Positions 47,411 to 59,215 of a DNA stretch of 64,000 nt are shown piece after piece. Position 1 is the stretch's first letter; every line of letters starts with the position of its first letter. The DNA is from Sophora flavescens (Eukaryota; Streptophyta; Magnoliopsida; Fabales; Fabaceae), in assembly GCA_030762895.1 (NCBI GenBank), contig CM061070.1:51907007-51971006 (forward strand), written 5' to 3'. A program made the translations under genes and the position numbers. The notes under the pieces are model-generated. The model was not told the DNA's origin. It saw nothing but the letters and a program-made list of their open reading frames with translations, and ran no database searches.

Positions 47411-48453
47411 CGGCCCGTTTGGTGCACCTGATAAGGGAGGCCAGATAGGATAAACTATCCTATCTTGTTGTTATTTTTTTATTTGGGGAGCCAATGTAAT
47501 AGGATAAAAAATTTCTTATCCTATCCAGTCATTCACACTTAGTTCAATTTTGTAACCCACCAGTACCCTTGGGTTAGAGGAGAAGAGGATAGGATAAGAA
47601 AATATTTCCTTATTCACCCTCTACACATTTCAGAAAACCATCCTCCAAGCCTAGCACAGCTGTCTCACTGCGATCTGCCCCTCCGTCGTGAGCTCCGACG
47701 TGCGTTGGCTATTACAACTTCATCTCTTACCCCTCTGTCATTCGTCGATCCATATCTATCGCTCACACTCTCATTCCAGTCTCCAAATATGCTCCAATAG
47801 ACAGGACAGAAGTGGCATCTTGATGACTCCGGCAAGGTGATGGCGCAGATTCAGCCATGGAGCTCGACGGCGGCGGTTCAATGGCAGATTTGTGCTTCTC
47901 CACCAGTTTGTGCGTCTCTGTTGGTAGATCTGTGCGTCACCCACAGATCTGTGCCTCTCCACCCGTTTCCGCCGTCCATATCGCTTATAGCTTCTGAATC
48001 TAAGGAGTCCATTCTTTTTCCATGGCTTCTGAGTTTTTGTTTTATTTTCTTTGTTAACTATCTTTTAATTTAAAACTCTTCCCTTGATAACAAATGGGCT
48101 TAAATAATTTGGATGTTGGTAACTAAATGACAGGTTTTTGTTTGATGGGATGAAATATGTGGTTTTTTTGTGATGGGATAAGCTTGGTGTATTGAATATC
48201 AATGCTGGTTGTTTGACAGAGGAGAAAGGAGGAACATAACGATGACCATGGGAGAAAGAAAGTGTCATGACATAAGGGTAATTATGTCATTTGTTAAATA
48301 CATATTGGGATAAAATAATACTATCTGATGAGTTATTTGGTACGCATCAAACATCGGATAGGAAAAGAGCTTATCAGTCCCATATCCTATCCTACTCATA
48401 TCCAACTTCTTATCCTATCCATCCTTATCCTATCCTGACCACTAAACGAGCCC
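47411..48453. mobile_element. Harbinger-like MITE nested in LTR C
   Basis: Ends CGGCCCGTTTGGTG and CACTAAACGAGCCC, with TTA on both sides (47408-47410, 48454-48456). Subterminal repeats of GATAGGATAA in inverted sense. 1043 bp. Small open frames inside (47837-48073) have no family match by eye; transduplicated gene sequence is possible. Confidence 0.7.
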
Positions 48454-49906
48454 TTATAGTATATAATATAATAGCGGTCACAGACAAACAACACTCATCA
48501 TTAACAATCATCTTTAACTCACAATACTTTCCTCTACCCTGAATCTCATGCAACCTAAATCTTTATGCTGACGTGGCCATCACCAATCATATCACACATC
48601 CCTTTCCCACCGAGGGATGTTAGTCAGTCGTCCAAGCGATGTATCCCCTCTAAAATCGGTGCACATATTGATCCATGGTGAGAATGCTCATGCAAAGCAA
48701 TGACACTATAGCTGCATAGTACAGTCGGTGCACACCCTGATTCTCTCTCAAGGGTGCTCATGCAAAGCAATGACAATATAGCTGCACAATCTAAAACTAA
48801 AATTGGGACTGCCCCGCAAAAATATCAGACCTCGTGTGTTCCCAATACACGATTGTGAACAACAATACACATGAACCTCACTGACCCGTATCAATAACAA
48901 CCTAGTGCCTCAAGCTTTCCTCATAGCCTCCACTTACATTCTATATTACATCACTTCTATAAAATAATGGCTAGGCACCTCTAATTCATATTCAATCTCT
49001 CGCCCAAACAAAATACCTCCAATCAACATATATCTTTACTTAAAAACTCAACAAACCAATTTATCAAACCAGACAGATCATGCATAACACAATATTCAAT
49101 AAAATATTCAAACACTAAAATAAATGTCACATGCAGTAGAATACCTCAACCAGCGTATCACAACAGTCACTAATAAATAATTCAGACATCCTCAAATATT
49201 ATAAAATTAACCTAAGGCGATAAACCTATGATTCCCAAATCAACTTGGTATTATGGAAAAGTTTCCAATGCGATTTTGGTATTGTCGATTACTCGACCAC
49301 TAGTAGGGTTTAGGACACCATTATTATAATTTATATACTACTTATCAGTTCCGACGATGGAATGGTTCTTTCTCCGACCTGAGTTGACACCGAAATCTCG
49401 AATTCGAAGCGGCTCGTTATCACACCACAAATTACCAAGTTCACCTTCAATCAAGCAACACAACAACAAATTAATCAAACAAAATCACCCTTAACTATAA
49501 TAGGCTAGATTCGGCCAAAGGGGTTTTGTGGGGTTTGGGTTTTTATTTTCATTCATACTCTTCAATACAACATGATAGAGTCTTATGAAGATGAGAAAAA
49601 GAATCCAGCTTCATGAACTTTTCTAATACAAGAGCTTGTGATTCATGTTCATGGAAGATATAAAATGGGTTTCCAACAAAATGAACATGAAAAGAAATAG
49701 ATGGACTCAAGAGGAAGAACATGATCAAGTTACCTCAAGTTAGGAAGATGGAAGAAGAAGATTGAAGGATCTTTGATGAATCTTCAACAAGATAGCAAAC
49801 TTTAGTGATAGTAAGGTTTAGAGTGATTAACTTTGAGGTTTTCTCTCAAAAATGAGGTTTTTGCACTAGAACTCCAATTTTTCACTTTTGGGTCGGTCAG
49901 AGGGGC

Positions 49907-50146
49907 TTTATACAGATTTTCCAGGAGATAATCAATTATATAGGGAGATATAATAGATTACACATATCATTATCGATTATGGCACTCCTCATAATCGATT
50001 ATGCATGTTCTGTTTCAGGTTTTTCAGTTCCAGATAGCTCATAATCGATTATGGGTTGACATATAATCGATTATGATGATTCTGAACTTCAGGAACTCAG
50101 TCCAGAATCCTTGTAATTGATTATGGTGGTCCAAATAATCGATTAC
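49907..50146 (-). promoter_or_regulatory. LTR C U3 promoter: ATAATCGATTAT cluster plus TATA box
   Basis: The 12-base palindrome ATAATCGATTAT is exact at 49991-50002, 50041-50052 and 50063-50074. One- or two-base variants lie at about 49928-49939, 49969-49980, 50113-50124 and 50135-50146. TATAAA follows at 49912-49907 on the minus strand. Confidence 0.55.
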
Positions 50147-50353
50147 TGGGCCAAAACAAAGAAGAAACCTCAAAATTAATTGTTTATAGGGATACAAAGG
50201 ATCAAGAAGGTTACTAAAACAATTATACAGTAAGTTGATTTACCCAATTATGCTCTAACATAAACTATGTAACAATCAAACTTGAAAAGAAAAATTGGGG
50301 TGTTACAACAAGCATGCAAAGAATATTTAGTTTCAATAATTTGAAGTCTATTT

Positions 50354-51490
50354 TGTGACACCCTCTACCCCGTATGGATTTATAAAGCATAAACATAGAA
50401 GAAAATATTTAATTTTGAAAATAAGATAAAGACATACATATCATTTATTATAAAATGAAAACTAACGGGTAGAAGATACCACATTGTAAACAAAACGTCA
50501 TAACGTGGAAATGAAACATAACATGAAAACATAACAAACATAACGAATTCCAACCCCGATGTCACATTACAGAGCTAGTATAACCGTAGTCTGAAACATC
50601 TCGATAAACAACATAAACTAAGAAATTTTAGACTGCGAGTAGCGGCTCCTCAGAGTCACTCCTCAGCAAGCTGCTCACTGTCCTCTGCATAACCAAAATG
50701 ATACATGCAATGCAAACAACAACGACGAGGAGTAAGAAACATATATATGAACATAACGGCAAAGAAGTAGTTAGCAAGATGCGATCATACAAACATAATA
50801 TATTATCACAATTCATCATGCATAACACATATACATCATCCATAATAGTTCAATCAATGTATGCTATGCAGTGCAAATCTACTCCACTACTCCATTATGC
50901 ACTTGGATCCAATCTACCTCAAAATGTCCACTTCAGAGTTACATATCCACATCGGCCAATAAGCACCAATGCCAACAGTTCACCAAACCATGGGTGAACC
51001 TCTTGGATAGCCGACGCACCATACTCTAGGATGCGCCACCGTGGGGGGCCAGATTCACCTAACTCTCGGATGAAACACCACGGACGACCAGATCGCCTTA
51101 CTCTCGGACGACCTCCTCTATGTTGAACATGACTCACATCTCCGATGCGTGAATGCATGAGTAACACAGCACACAATCAAACAATCACCACCTCCGCTTG
51201 GGCCACTCGGCTACCAAAGTTTTATCACCATTAACACCTCGACCACTTGGCACCCCTTGGCCACTAGGCTACCAAGGTTCATCACTATATTTTAATCTTT
51301 AATCTTTTAATCTGATTTAACACTCTGGACATTAAGCACCAGAGCTCAACACTTGGCATCGAGGCCCCGTTGGCCACTAGGCTACCAAGGTACAACATCT
51401 TTTAACACCCTGGCCAATAAGCACCAGAGCTTAACACCTTGACCAATAAGCATCAAGGCCCCCTTGGCGACTCGGATACCAAGGTACAAC
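50354..51490 (-). mobile_element. LTR D fragment (chromovirus type)
   Basis: Starts TGTGACACCCTCTACCCCG, the minus-strand 3' end of a chromovirus LTR, inserted in the continuing duplication flank. Acceptor-like TATGCAG at 50685 is followed by EDSEQLAEE and TGA. The stretch 51180-51485 is a ~20 bp motif array (ggccactaggctaccaaggt and variants). The other LTR end is not found. Confidence 0.65.
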
Positions 51491-52113
51491 ATCCTATCAC
51501 TTGTTATTTATTTATCTTCATTGAGTCTTCATTGAGTTATCTAGCTTGCCTTTACTTCGTTTGGTGTCTTATTACTTCATTGGGAACAATTGGGGTGAAA
51601 TACCCCTGTTCTATCTTTCAGTGTTCTGTTATGAGCAGGGAAGCACGACCATGCTTCCCCCAGCAGCGTGCTGACTTTTAAGTCAAGGACGGTCGTGCTG
51701 ACAGTTGAGCACAGTCATACTCACTGGAGCGTGGCCGTACTATTTCTGGGCAGAAGGGTTGAAGAATCCTTGTTAAGTTTCCTAGGGCATTCTAGATCAA
51801 TCTTATTGGCTTTTAACTAATCATCAATCATCAATTTCATTATTCTCAATTAATCTCCATGTCTTATAACTAAGGGGAATTAATCCTTTAATTCCTGTTT
51901 CATTATTAATGTCCCTAAAACGCTCATGAATCAATCATAGGGTCTTACTAACCTTTGAGCATTAACCTTGCCTCTCATTACTATCATTCAAGTCTTATGA
52001 ACAATTGGGAAATTGTCCCTTAATCTCATTCATAATTATTAAGTCTTTTAATGTTTTATTAACAAGGCCAAGGCCCCAAACTCTCAATTAACTTTTCAAT
52101 GTTAGCTGCTATC
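51491..52113. other. Unassigned, LTR-like motif cluster
   Basis: No ORF of note. Repeated GCACGACCATGC / GGTCGTGC / GCGTGGCCGTAC motifs at 51630-51745 resemble U3 clusters of the LTRs described here, so this may be part of another LTR. Ends not found. Confidence 0.35.
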
Positions 52114-52262
52114 TGAGACAACCCGATGTCCCACCCGATGTCCCATTAAAGAAAACCAAAAAATTAATTAAAACCAAATCGGGATAATAATGTTAAGTGG
52201 ATATTCATAAAACCACGAAGATATAAAAACCTTATATATACACTAACAACAACATATAAACA

Positions 52263-52400
<138 letters not shown>

Positions 52401-52747
52401 CACATCATCCAAACATATTGTTCTGTCTAGCTGTAGAGGATACCCCATCAATAGGGAACCATATAAGATACAAACTGTCAAGATATAAAGTACATAAAAA
52501 GACCAAGAAAAGAAACCTCGCTGTCACTCTACTCCCAGCCCCTCTCAAAATACATCAAAAAGCACCTCACCGCTCACTCCAATATACAACTCACAGTACT
52601 CATTGGCCTGCCCGACTACATATGACTACTGCTACCTTGACTCTCTCCACGGGCTCCTCCATGTCTCTGGTGGGGTATAGAAGGTCCTGCCGCTCCTCTG
52701 CTATTGCTAGATGTGCTCCCTCTCGGACGCTGCCTAAAACGGCGTTG

Positions 52748-53188
52748 TTAGAGTGAATTGTGTCGAGAGAACTCTTGCCTGATCGGTCTGACATCAGGAA
52801 CCTCGGGAATCGCCGGAGCTGGAACAGGGTATATAACAGGTACCACCTGATCTGGGCTATGGTCATCCTTTGTTGGAACTGGTATCGGTACGGGCACAGG
52901 TACGGCTATTGGAATCCGAAATGGGAACATCGGCGGCATATGAGGTATCGGTGCTGTCGGAAAGCCAATGGGGAAGGGAAAAGTCTGGCCGAGACGGAAT
53001 GTCCCGACTAGGCCAAAGTGTGGTCCCTCTCCCAACCAAACAGACACCAACACTAGACTCATGTAGACAGCGAAACAGGAGACGGGGTCCACGAGCCACC
53101 CCTGCTCATCTAAATACTAAAGCTCTAGGGTTCCCATAAAGGGAAACCCCGCTGGCTCCGCCATCCATGGGTGACCCATGTGAGCCAT
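52748..53188 (-). pseudogene. LTR-embedded ORF, family A copy 3 (one in-frame TAG)
   Basis: Starts at ATG 53188 directly after acceptor-like CATTACAG. One TAG about 25 codons in; after it the frame is open to a stop at 52748 (GWLVDPV, then GLVGTFRLGQTFPFPIGFP, then a Pro/Val-rich stretch). Compared with copy 1, the 26 codons at 53035-52958 versus 721-798 show 13 synonymous and 6 amino-acid-changing differences. The Trp at the place of TGA in copy 1 is kept here. Confidence 0.65.
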
Positions 53189-53450
53189 CTGTAATGTTTA
53201 GGTCTGTACGCGCAAAGATAGAAAAGACGAACGCAGAAGAAAAGACAAGGAGATAAGAAACTATCTACCATCAAATATGAAAAAAGGTACATAGCATATA
53301 AACAATAACAACACATAGACATGCATCACGTGACATCCAAACATAGATATAACAATCATCCTCGAAGTAAATAATATTTCTCTACCCTTCACGCTCATGC
53401 AACTGATCCTGTATGCTGACGTGGCCACCACCTAATCCTATCTATGAACA

Positions 53451-53948
53451 TATAATTTTGTCTGGATTTTTTTAATTAATGTTTTCAAAAATATAATCAG
53501 CATAAAAATTTAAAAAAATTGTTTTTTGTTCTTGGCCCATTATAGATTTAGATGAGCCCATTTTCTTTTTATTGTTGCAAGTGATTTGTTGAGCTCATTA
53601 TCCAAATGATCCAAAAACAAAAACAAAAACAAAAACAAAAAGAAAAGGACTTTCTGATTTGTTTTAAATTAATTAAAAATAAAAAAATTAAACCTTTGTT
53701 TATTGCTCTCCTCCCAACGTCTCTATCTCCTCGTTTAAAGTATTAATCAACTTTATTTTATTTCCCGTTTTTTGTTTTCTTATGTTTTTTTCCAAAATAA
53801 AGGGTAACAACCCCTACATCAACCCATCAGAGTAGTGAGAGCACTACCATTTCACCAGCCCTCTGCACCTTCGTCCTTCCCCTCAATAAACCAATAACAA
53901 ATTTTGTCATGATTTTTCCCTGTGATTCCTATATAAGCAGCACTATTC
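53451..53948. other. Unassigned AT-rich stretch
   Basis: No gene. An (AAAAAC)n-like run at about 53612-53642. TATATAA at about 53931 lies some 15-20 bases before the kinase copy begins; probably chance. Confidence 0.4.
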
Positions 53949-53950
53949 CC

Positions 53951-54712
53951 CGTTTGCTTGGCTTCTGTGCAGAAGGAGCCCGTCGTGTTCTTGTCTACAA
54001 TTTCTTTCCAAATGGTTCCTTACAAAACTTCATATCTTCACCTGATAACAACCATGGTTTCCTCGACTAGGAGAAGCTCCAACAAATTGCACTTGGCATA
54101 GCTAAATGGATTGAGTATCTTCACCAAGGTTGTAGTCATCCAATCCTTCACTTTGACATCAATCCTCACAATGTGTTACTTGATGACAACTTCACTCCAA
54201 AATTTTCAGATTTTGGTCTCGCCAAATTGTGCTCCAAGAATTTTAGTGCAGTGTCCTTGACTGCTGCTAGGGGAACCTTGGGATACATTACACCTGAAGT
54301 TTTCTCTAGAAACTTCGGGAATGTGTCTTATAAGTCTAATATTTACAGCTATGGAATGTTGTTGCTAGAAATGTATGGAGGAAGGAAGAATATAGACATG
54401 TCATCTGGGCAAACATTTCAAGTATTATACCCAGAATGGATCCATAACTTACTTGAAGGTGGAGACATACATATCCATATTGAGGATGAATGTGATAATA
54501 AAATTGTAAAAAAACTTACAATTGTTGGACTTTGGTGCATTCAATGGCAACCAATGAACCGTCCATCCATAAAAACTGTCGTACAAATGCTGGAAACCAA
54601 AGAGGAAGGCCTATTAAAGGTGCCCCCTAATCCATTTGGCTCAACCACTTCCACTACTAGTGAAATCAGTTTGGCCAGACGACCTATGGAGTTGGAAGTG
54701 ATTCAAGAATGA
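53951..54712 (+). pseudogene. Truncated LRK10L kinase copy
   Basis: Matches 20277-21041 of the plus-strand kinase, from the segment RLLGFCAEG to the end (LARRPMELEVIQE), without ectodomain, membrane segment, P-loop or VAMK lysine. TAG at 54068-54070 replaces Trp. Other changes include APE to TPE and KSD to KSN. It keeps HFDINPHN and DFGLAKL. The match continues in the 3' flank to about 54938 (21042-21266). A DNA-level partial duplicate; not functional. Confidence 0.92.
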
Positions 54713-55283
54713 AGATAATCATTGATACACTTTGCAAAATAAGAGTTTTGTGTCTTGAAAAGATAAAATGAGTATTTTAATTTGTGGAAAATGAATATGA
54801 TGAATCTGTCTTTTTAAGTTTATTTCTAACATGGTATGGAATTCAAGAAATATTGTATGGCTTAGATTAAATAATACACACTCCATAACATTCAATGGAA
54901 GCAACAATATATTCCTTTCTCTCGATATCTGTTCACATTTAGCACATAAATTAAAATGAACATGTACAAAACCATGCAACTTATGTATCAAGTGTTGCCA
55001 ACATCTTGATTGAAAACAAAATAGCTACTGCTCATTTGGATGTAAGTGTCAAAATGTTTAATGGCTATCATGAGTGTTTACCTGTGTTCTTAAAGATTTG
55101 TGATTTGGGAAATGTTAAATGTTAAATGTTAAATGCTAAAGTATCATCTGATTATAATTTATCCAATTTGATTGTGAGTTGATATGGTAGCTTACACTTC
55201 AATTGTAGGATTTTAATCATTAGTGATTGTTTTATTCTGCTCAGTAATTTATTGTCAATGAATCAATTGGGATCAATAGAAAG
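54713..55283. other. Duplicated kinase 3' flank, then no feature
   Basis: 54713-54938 matches 21042-21266. The remainder to 55283 shows no gene; a small run of TTAAATG repeats lies at about 55115-55135. Confidence 0.6.
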
Positions 55284-57300
55284 TGTAACACCTCAAGATT
55301 CACCCTTATGTTTATATGTGTTAGTTTTGGCATATATATATTTGATACGTTTGATATTTATATATGTGTGTATATATTATTGCATATGATAATATTATAT
55401 TAATATATGATTATTTACATTAATATGAGATTGTGTCTCTTAATGTTTGATTTTATATGTTAATATATGATATGTGATTTTATTAATAATAAGCGATTAA
55501 GAATGATATGATAAGATATCGTGTGATTTATTATTTAAATAGAGATAGTGTTATTCTTAGATTTTAGCCCCTCGACCAATCAGATTTGAGTCCTTATCAA
55601 TATAGGATCATCCTCTTTTTGTTTATATCTTAAGATCTTATCATAATCTCCTAAGGATCCTATCTAGGAATAACTACCAAATCAGTCACTAAACTTCCAT
55701 CGAACTTTTGACTATCTTAGAGTCCAATTTAGGATTCGATCATTAGACATTAATTTGTAAATATTTCTTGGAGATTTCTAACGACACTAAGAACGTCTCA
55801 ATCAGAAACTTGTAGCTCAAGTTATGGTCAAAATACTGAACTATATACAGTTTGGGCTGAAATAGGAACCCGTTATGACCCAAACTCATATATATACCAT
55901 TAGACTCGACCTAAACCTAGTTTACACGACCCCAACACTCAGAAAACTGCCTCCCTCCTTCCTCTTTGAATCCTTATGGTTTTTCTCCCTAAAACTCTCT
56001 ATGGAACCCGTTCTTGCACCGTTCTTCACTGCTTCTTGATAGGAGAACATCGCTACGAATAGGGGTTCGTTGTGCTTGATGTTTGGGACTTTAGAAAAGG
56101 TAAAATTCGTGCACCTTATCCCTTGTATTGTTTTTTTTCAAGTTATTGATCTTTTCCATTTTATTTCTTGATCTTAGAGTCGAACCAAAGTGTCTCTTTG
56201 TCGTTATTGAGGTTGTAGACAAGCGCTAGTGAGACAGGACCCCAGTGGATCTTCTTTCTCTATTTTGAATCGTAATTGACCCAATTAAGTCCTATATGAC
56301 CTAACTAGTCCATTGGGGATCTATTAGGATCAAACAAGTCCATTTGGGCTCCATAAGGACCAAAGAAGTACAATTGGGCCAGTCGAGGCAATTGGCCCAA
56401 TTAGGTCCTGTATGACCTAACTAGTCCTTTTAGGCTCTATTATGATCAAACAAATCCATTTGGGCTCCATAAGGACCAAAGAAGTATAATTGGGCCGGTT
56501 GAGGAAATTGACCCAATTAAGTCCTATATGACCTAACTAGTCCATTGGGGATCTATTAGGATCAAACAAGTCCATTTGGGCTCCATATGGACCAAAGAAG
56601 TACAATTGGGTCGGTCGAGGCAATTGGCCCAATTAGGTCCTATATGACCTAACAAGTCCATTTGGGCTCCATTAGGACCAAAGAAGTACAATTGGGCCGG
56701 TCGAGGCAATTGGCCCAATTAGGTCCTATATGACCTAACTAGTCCATTTGGGCTCTATTAGGATCAAACAAGTCCATTTGGGCTCCATTAGGACTAAAGA
56801 AATACAATTGGGCTGATTGAGGCAATTGGCTCAATTAGGTCCTATATGACCTTACTAGTCCATTTGGGATCTGTTAGGATCAAACAAGTCCATTTGGGCT
56901 CCATTAGGACCAAAGAAGTACAATTGGGCCAGTTGAGGCAATTGGCCCAATTAGGTCTTATATGACCTAACTAGTCCATTGGGGATCTATTAGGGTCAAA
57001 CAAGTCCATTTGGGCTCCATAAGGACCAAAGAAGTACAATTGGGTCGGTCGAGGCAATTGGCCTAATTAGGTCCTATATGACCTAACAAGTCCATTTGGG
57101 CTCTATTATGATCAAACAAGTCCATTTGGGCTCCATTAGGGCCAAAGAAGTACAATTGGGCCGGTTGAGACAATTGGCCCAATTAGGTCCTATATGACCT
57201 AACAAGTCCATTTGGGCTCCATTAGGACCAAAGAAGTACAATTGGGCCGGTCGAGGTAATTGGCCCAATTAGGTCCTATATGACCTAACTAGTCCATCTG
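55284..57300 (+). mobile_element. LTR F, partial (chromovirus type) with tandem array
   Basis: Starts TGTAACACCTCAAG, like other chromovirus LTR starts here. TATA box TATATATA at 55889-55896, leader, donor-like AAAAG|GTAAAA at 56100. Shares cttgtagctcaagttatg (55821-55838) with LTR E. The right end is not found; a tandem array fills 56280-57300. Confidence 0.65.
56280..57300 (+). repeat. 116 bp tandem array with 86 bp short units
   Basis: Unit starts (cccaattaggtcct) at 56280, 56396, 56512, 56628, 56714, 56830, 56946, 57062, 57178 and 57264: spacing 116 except two of 86. Each unit is built from ~30 bp subunits (gtccatttgggctc.attagga.caaa), and the 86 bp units lack exactly one. Open frames here are repeat by-products. 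Confidence 0.92.
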
Positions 57301-57871
57301 GTCTCTCTTTTGAATCGTGATCCTCGGTAGTCCTCGGTAGTTAGGTCATATAGGACTTAATTGTCATATAGTGGTCCTCGGAATTTCTTAACTCAAAACT
57401 GGGTAACATCTTACCCATGCTTCTTAATCTAAAGATCATTCCTCATATTTTTCATCGATGTGTTCCCTTAATTAACAGTGGTAACTTCGTAACAGAATTC
57501 ATTCTTATAACATGCTATTTATCCTCGAACTTATCCACCACTACTTTCTGTTCATTGTCCTTTAACTTTTTGATTTAAATCTATCGCCTTGAAGGGCATA
57601 ATCCAAACTTACTCCTTTCTCTTTTCTTAATACTGGTCCACTAGAAAACTCGATTACAACATCTGACTCTTACATTTGGCACCAAGATCAATACCACCAT
57701 GACTGCCTACTCCATAAACCCAATCACAATCTTAGTTCCTTAGAGTGTATTCCATGATTCCAGATTATATCAAGTACTTAAGATGAGTTCTCTTAATAAC
57801 CCCTTCTTTCAATAACCAATTGCTCACTACACCTCATCCCCAAGAACTAATCCTTCTAGTAAGCTTCTTGT
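57301..57871. other. Unassigned, probable retroelement relic
   Basis: No supported ORF. Lies between the tandem array and the gag-protease remnant, so it may be decayed internal sequence of the minus-strand chromovirus. Confidence 0.35.
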
Positions 57872-58159
57872 CTAACATGCTACGTAGATAAACAAACAGG
57901 GTCTACCAGATATCCAATACATACCTTGTATACGATTCACAGGTTGAGAGGATTCAGCTCCCCTCACAATAAACACTCTCCCAGTGGCCTGAGGTCCGGC
58001 CATCGGCAGTCCTGCCGTCGGAACTCCTTTTCCAGCCCCTCCTCTCTGAACACTGGCTCCTCTATCATCAGCTACCGACTGCTGCATACCAATGTTAGTT
58101 ATCACGTTCGGACTCTCTACCCAACTCCTAAGCATAGTCAATATCCGATGTGGATTCAA
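57872..58159 (-). pseudogene. gag end / protease start remnant of a chromovirus
   Basis: Contains PQATGRVFIVRGAESSQ, which matches QAMGRVFIVRGYESSQ of the first element just before its protease. Only this piece is left between the LTR C2 primer-binding site and 57871, so most of gag and pol is deleted. Confidence 0.75.
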
Positions 58160-58245
58160 CTAAACAAGGCTAGTAACAACATCCTAAACCTCGCAGTCCT
58201 TGATTCTGATCGGACATAACCCAAAGTTCGTTTTAGAACCAAACT

Positions 58246-58257
58246 GCTCTGATACCA
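58246..58257 (-). other. Primer-binding site next to LTR C2
   Basis: TGGTATCAGAGC on the minus strand, 3 bases from the LTR start at 58261, followed by AGTTTGGTTCTAA as in the first chromovirus. Confidence 0.9.
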
Positions 58258-58554
58258 AAATGAGACACCCCGCTGTGCCTCTTTGTGTCATTAGATTAAA
58301 ACCTCATTATTTAATTACTTAATCGCACGGTTAACGTGAAAATACGTAAAAATTAAAACTTAACTTATAAAGTATACAACTTCATATAGAATGGGATATC
58401 ACAATATAAGTATATTATGCATATTACAAAACACTGTTGAGGATATCCTATCAGTAGGATCCCTCACAGGCATATACTTAGACAAAAAGTTAAATAGCGG
58501 AAAACATAATAAAAATACGCCTCACAAGACGCACTGGCCATAACTAACTAGACC

Positions 58555-58646
58555 CTAATTATCGTGGGTCATAGCTCGTCCTCCAGCCTCCGGTTCGTAG
58601 GGAGTTCCATCCAACTCCTCCTGGTTACGCTCATCCACAGGGTCTT
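58555..58646 (-). other. Putative acidic LTR exon, LTR C2
   Basis: Acceptor-like GTACGAG at 58647, then two bases and DPVDERNQEELDGTPYEPEA ... to TAG at 58557-58555. It corresponds to the LTR C segment at 47326-47190 with one copy of the EELDGT unit. Confidence 0.4.
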
Positions 58647-59057
58647 CTCGTACGATTCCACAAGGAGATAAAATACAACATACAGAAATATATAGGGGAT
58701 AAGAAACAGTTCTATCATAAAAAAGCGGAAAAGGGTCACAATAAATTATACAGTAATTGTCACAGACAATCAACACACATAACTAACAAATCATCCTCAG
58801 GTTAATATATATCATCCTCTACCCTTACTCTCAGGCAATCTAACACTTTATTTTAATGTAACCTCTCTAATCCTGTCACCATGTCTTTACATTATCGTGG
58901 CCACTACCACTCCTGTCACCATCCCTCATTTGCATCAGGGCACATCCTCATTCCCGTTAGGATGTTCCACCTAGTGTACACCTCCATTCCCGTTAAGGTG
59001 TTCCACCCCCATTCCCGTTAAGGTGGAAGTGGTCTCGCGAGAACTCTTGATTTTACG

Positions 59058-59215
59058 TGTATTATATTACCAATACACGGTGTATTATATTACTAATACA
59101 CATAAGTGTTTTATGTGTATTATATTACCAATACACGGTGTATTATATTACCAATACACAGAAGTGTTTTATGTGTATTATATTACCAATACACGGTGTA
59201 TTATATTACCAATAC
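59058..59215. repeat. Minisatellite in LTR C2, split by the young element
   Basis: Repeats of tgtattatattaccaataca with gaagtgttttatg spacers. It resumes at 61507-61612 after the nested element, which inserted in one AATAC of the array. Confidence 0.85.

Larger units (their letters stand above)
46888..50307 (-). mobile_element. Solo LTR C (chromovirus type) with nested MITE
   Basis: TGAGACACCCC ... GGGGTGTTACA, flanked by ATAAG (46883-46887) and ACAAG (50308-50312), a 5 bp duplication with one change. Flank sequence rejoins across it as in the tandem block near 46090. Minus orientation: ATAATCGATTAT cluster, TATA box 49912-49907, donor TTGAG|GTAACT at 49733, acceptor GTTAG at 47327, short acidic exon. 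Related to LTR C2 at 58261-62876. Confidence 0.85.

Noticed and set aside
47837..48073. Open frame inside the Harbinger-like MITE
   Set aside because: Short, no recognisable domain, and inside a non-autonomous element; kept only as a possible captured fragment.
53929..53950. A promoter captured upstream of the truncated kinase
   Set aside because: A single TATATAA in AT-rich DNA is weak, and the kinase copy has a stop and no P-loop.
56533..57268. Repeated minus-strand frames beginning MGQLPRPAQLYFFGPNG
   Set aside because: Produced by the 116 bp tandem array; no independent support.
56280..57300. CRISPR-like regular repeats
   Set aside because: Units are contiguous with no unique spacers, and the DNA is plant nuclear.
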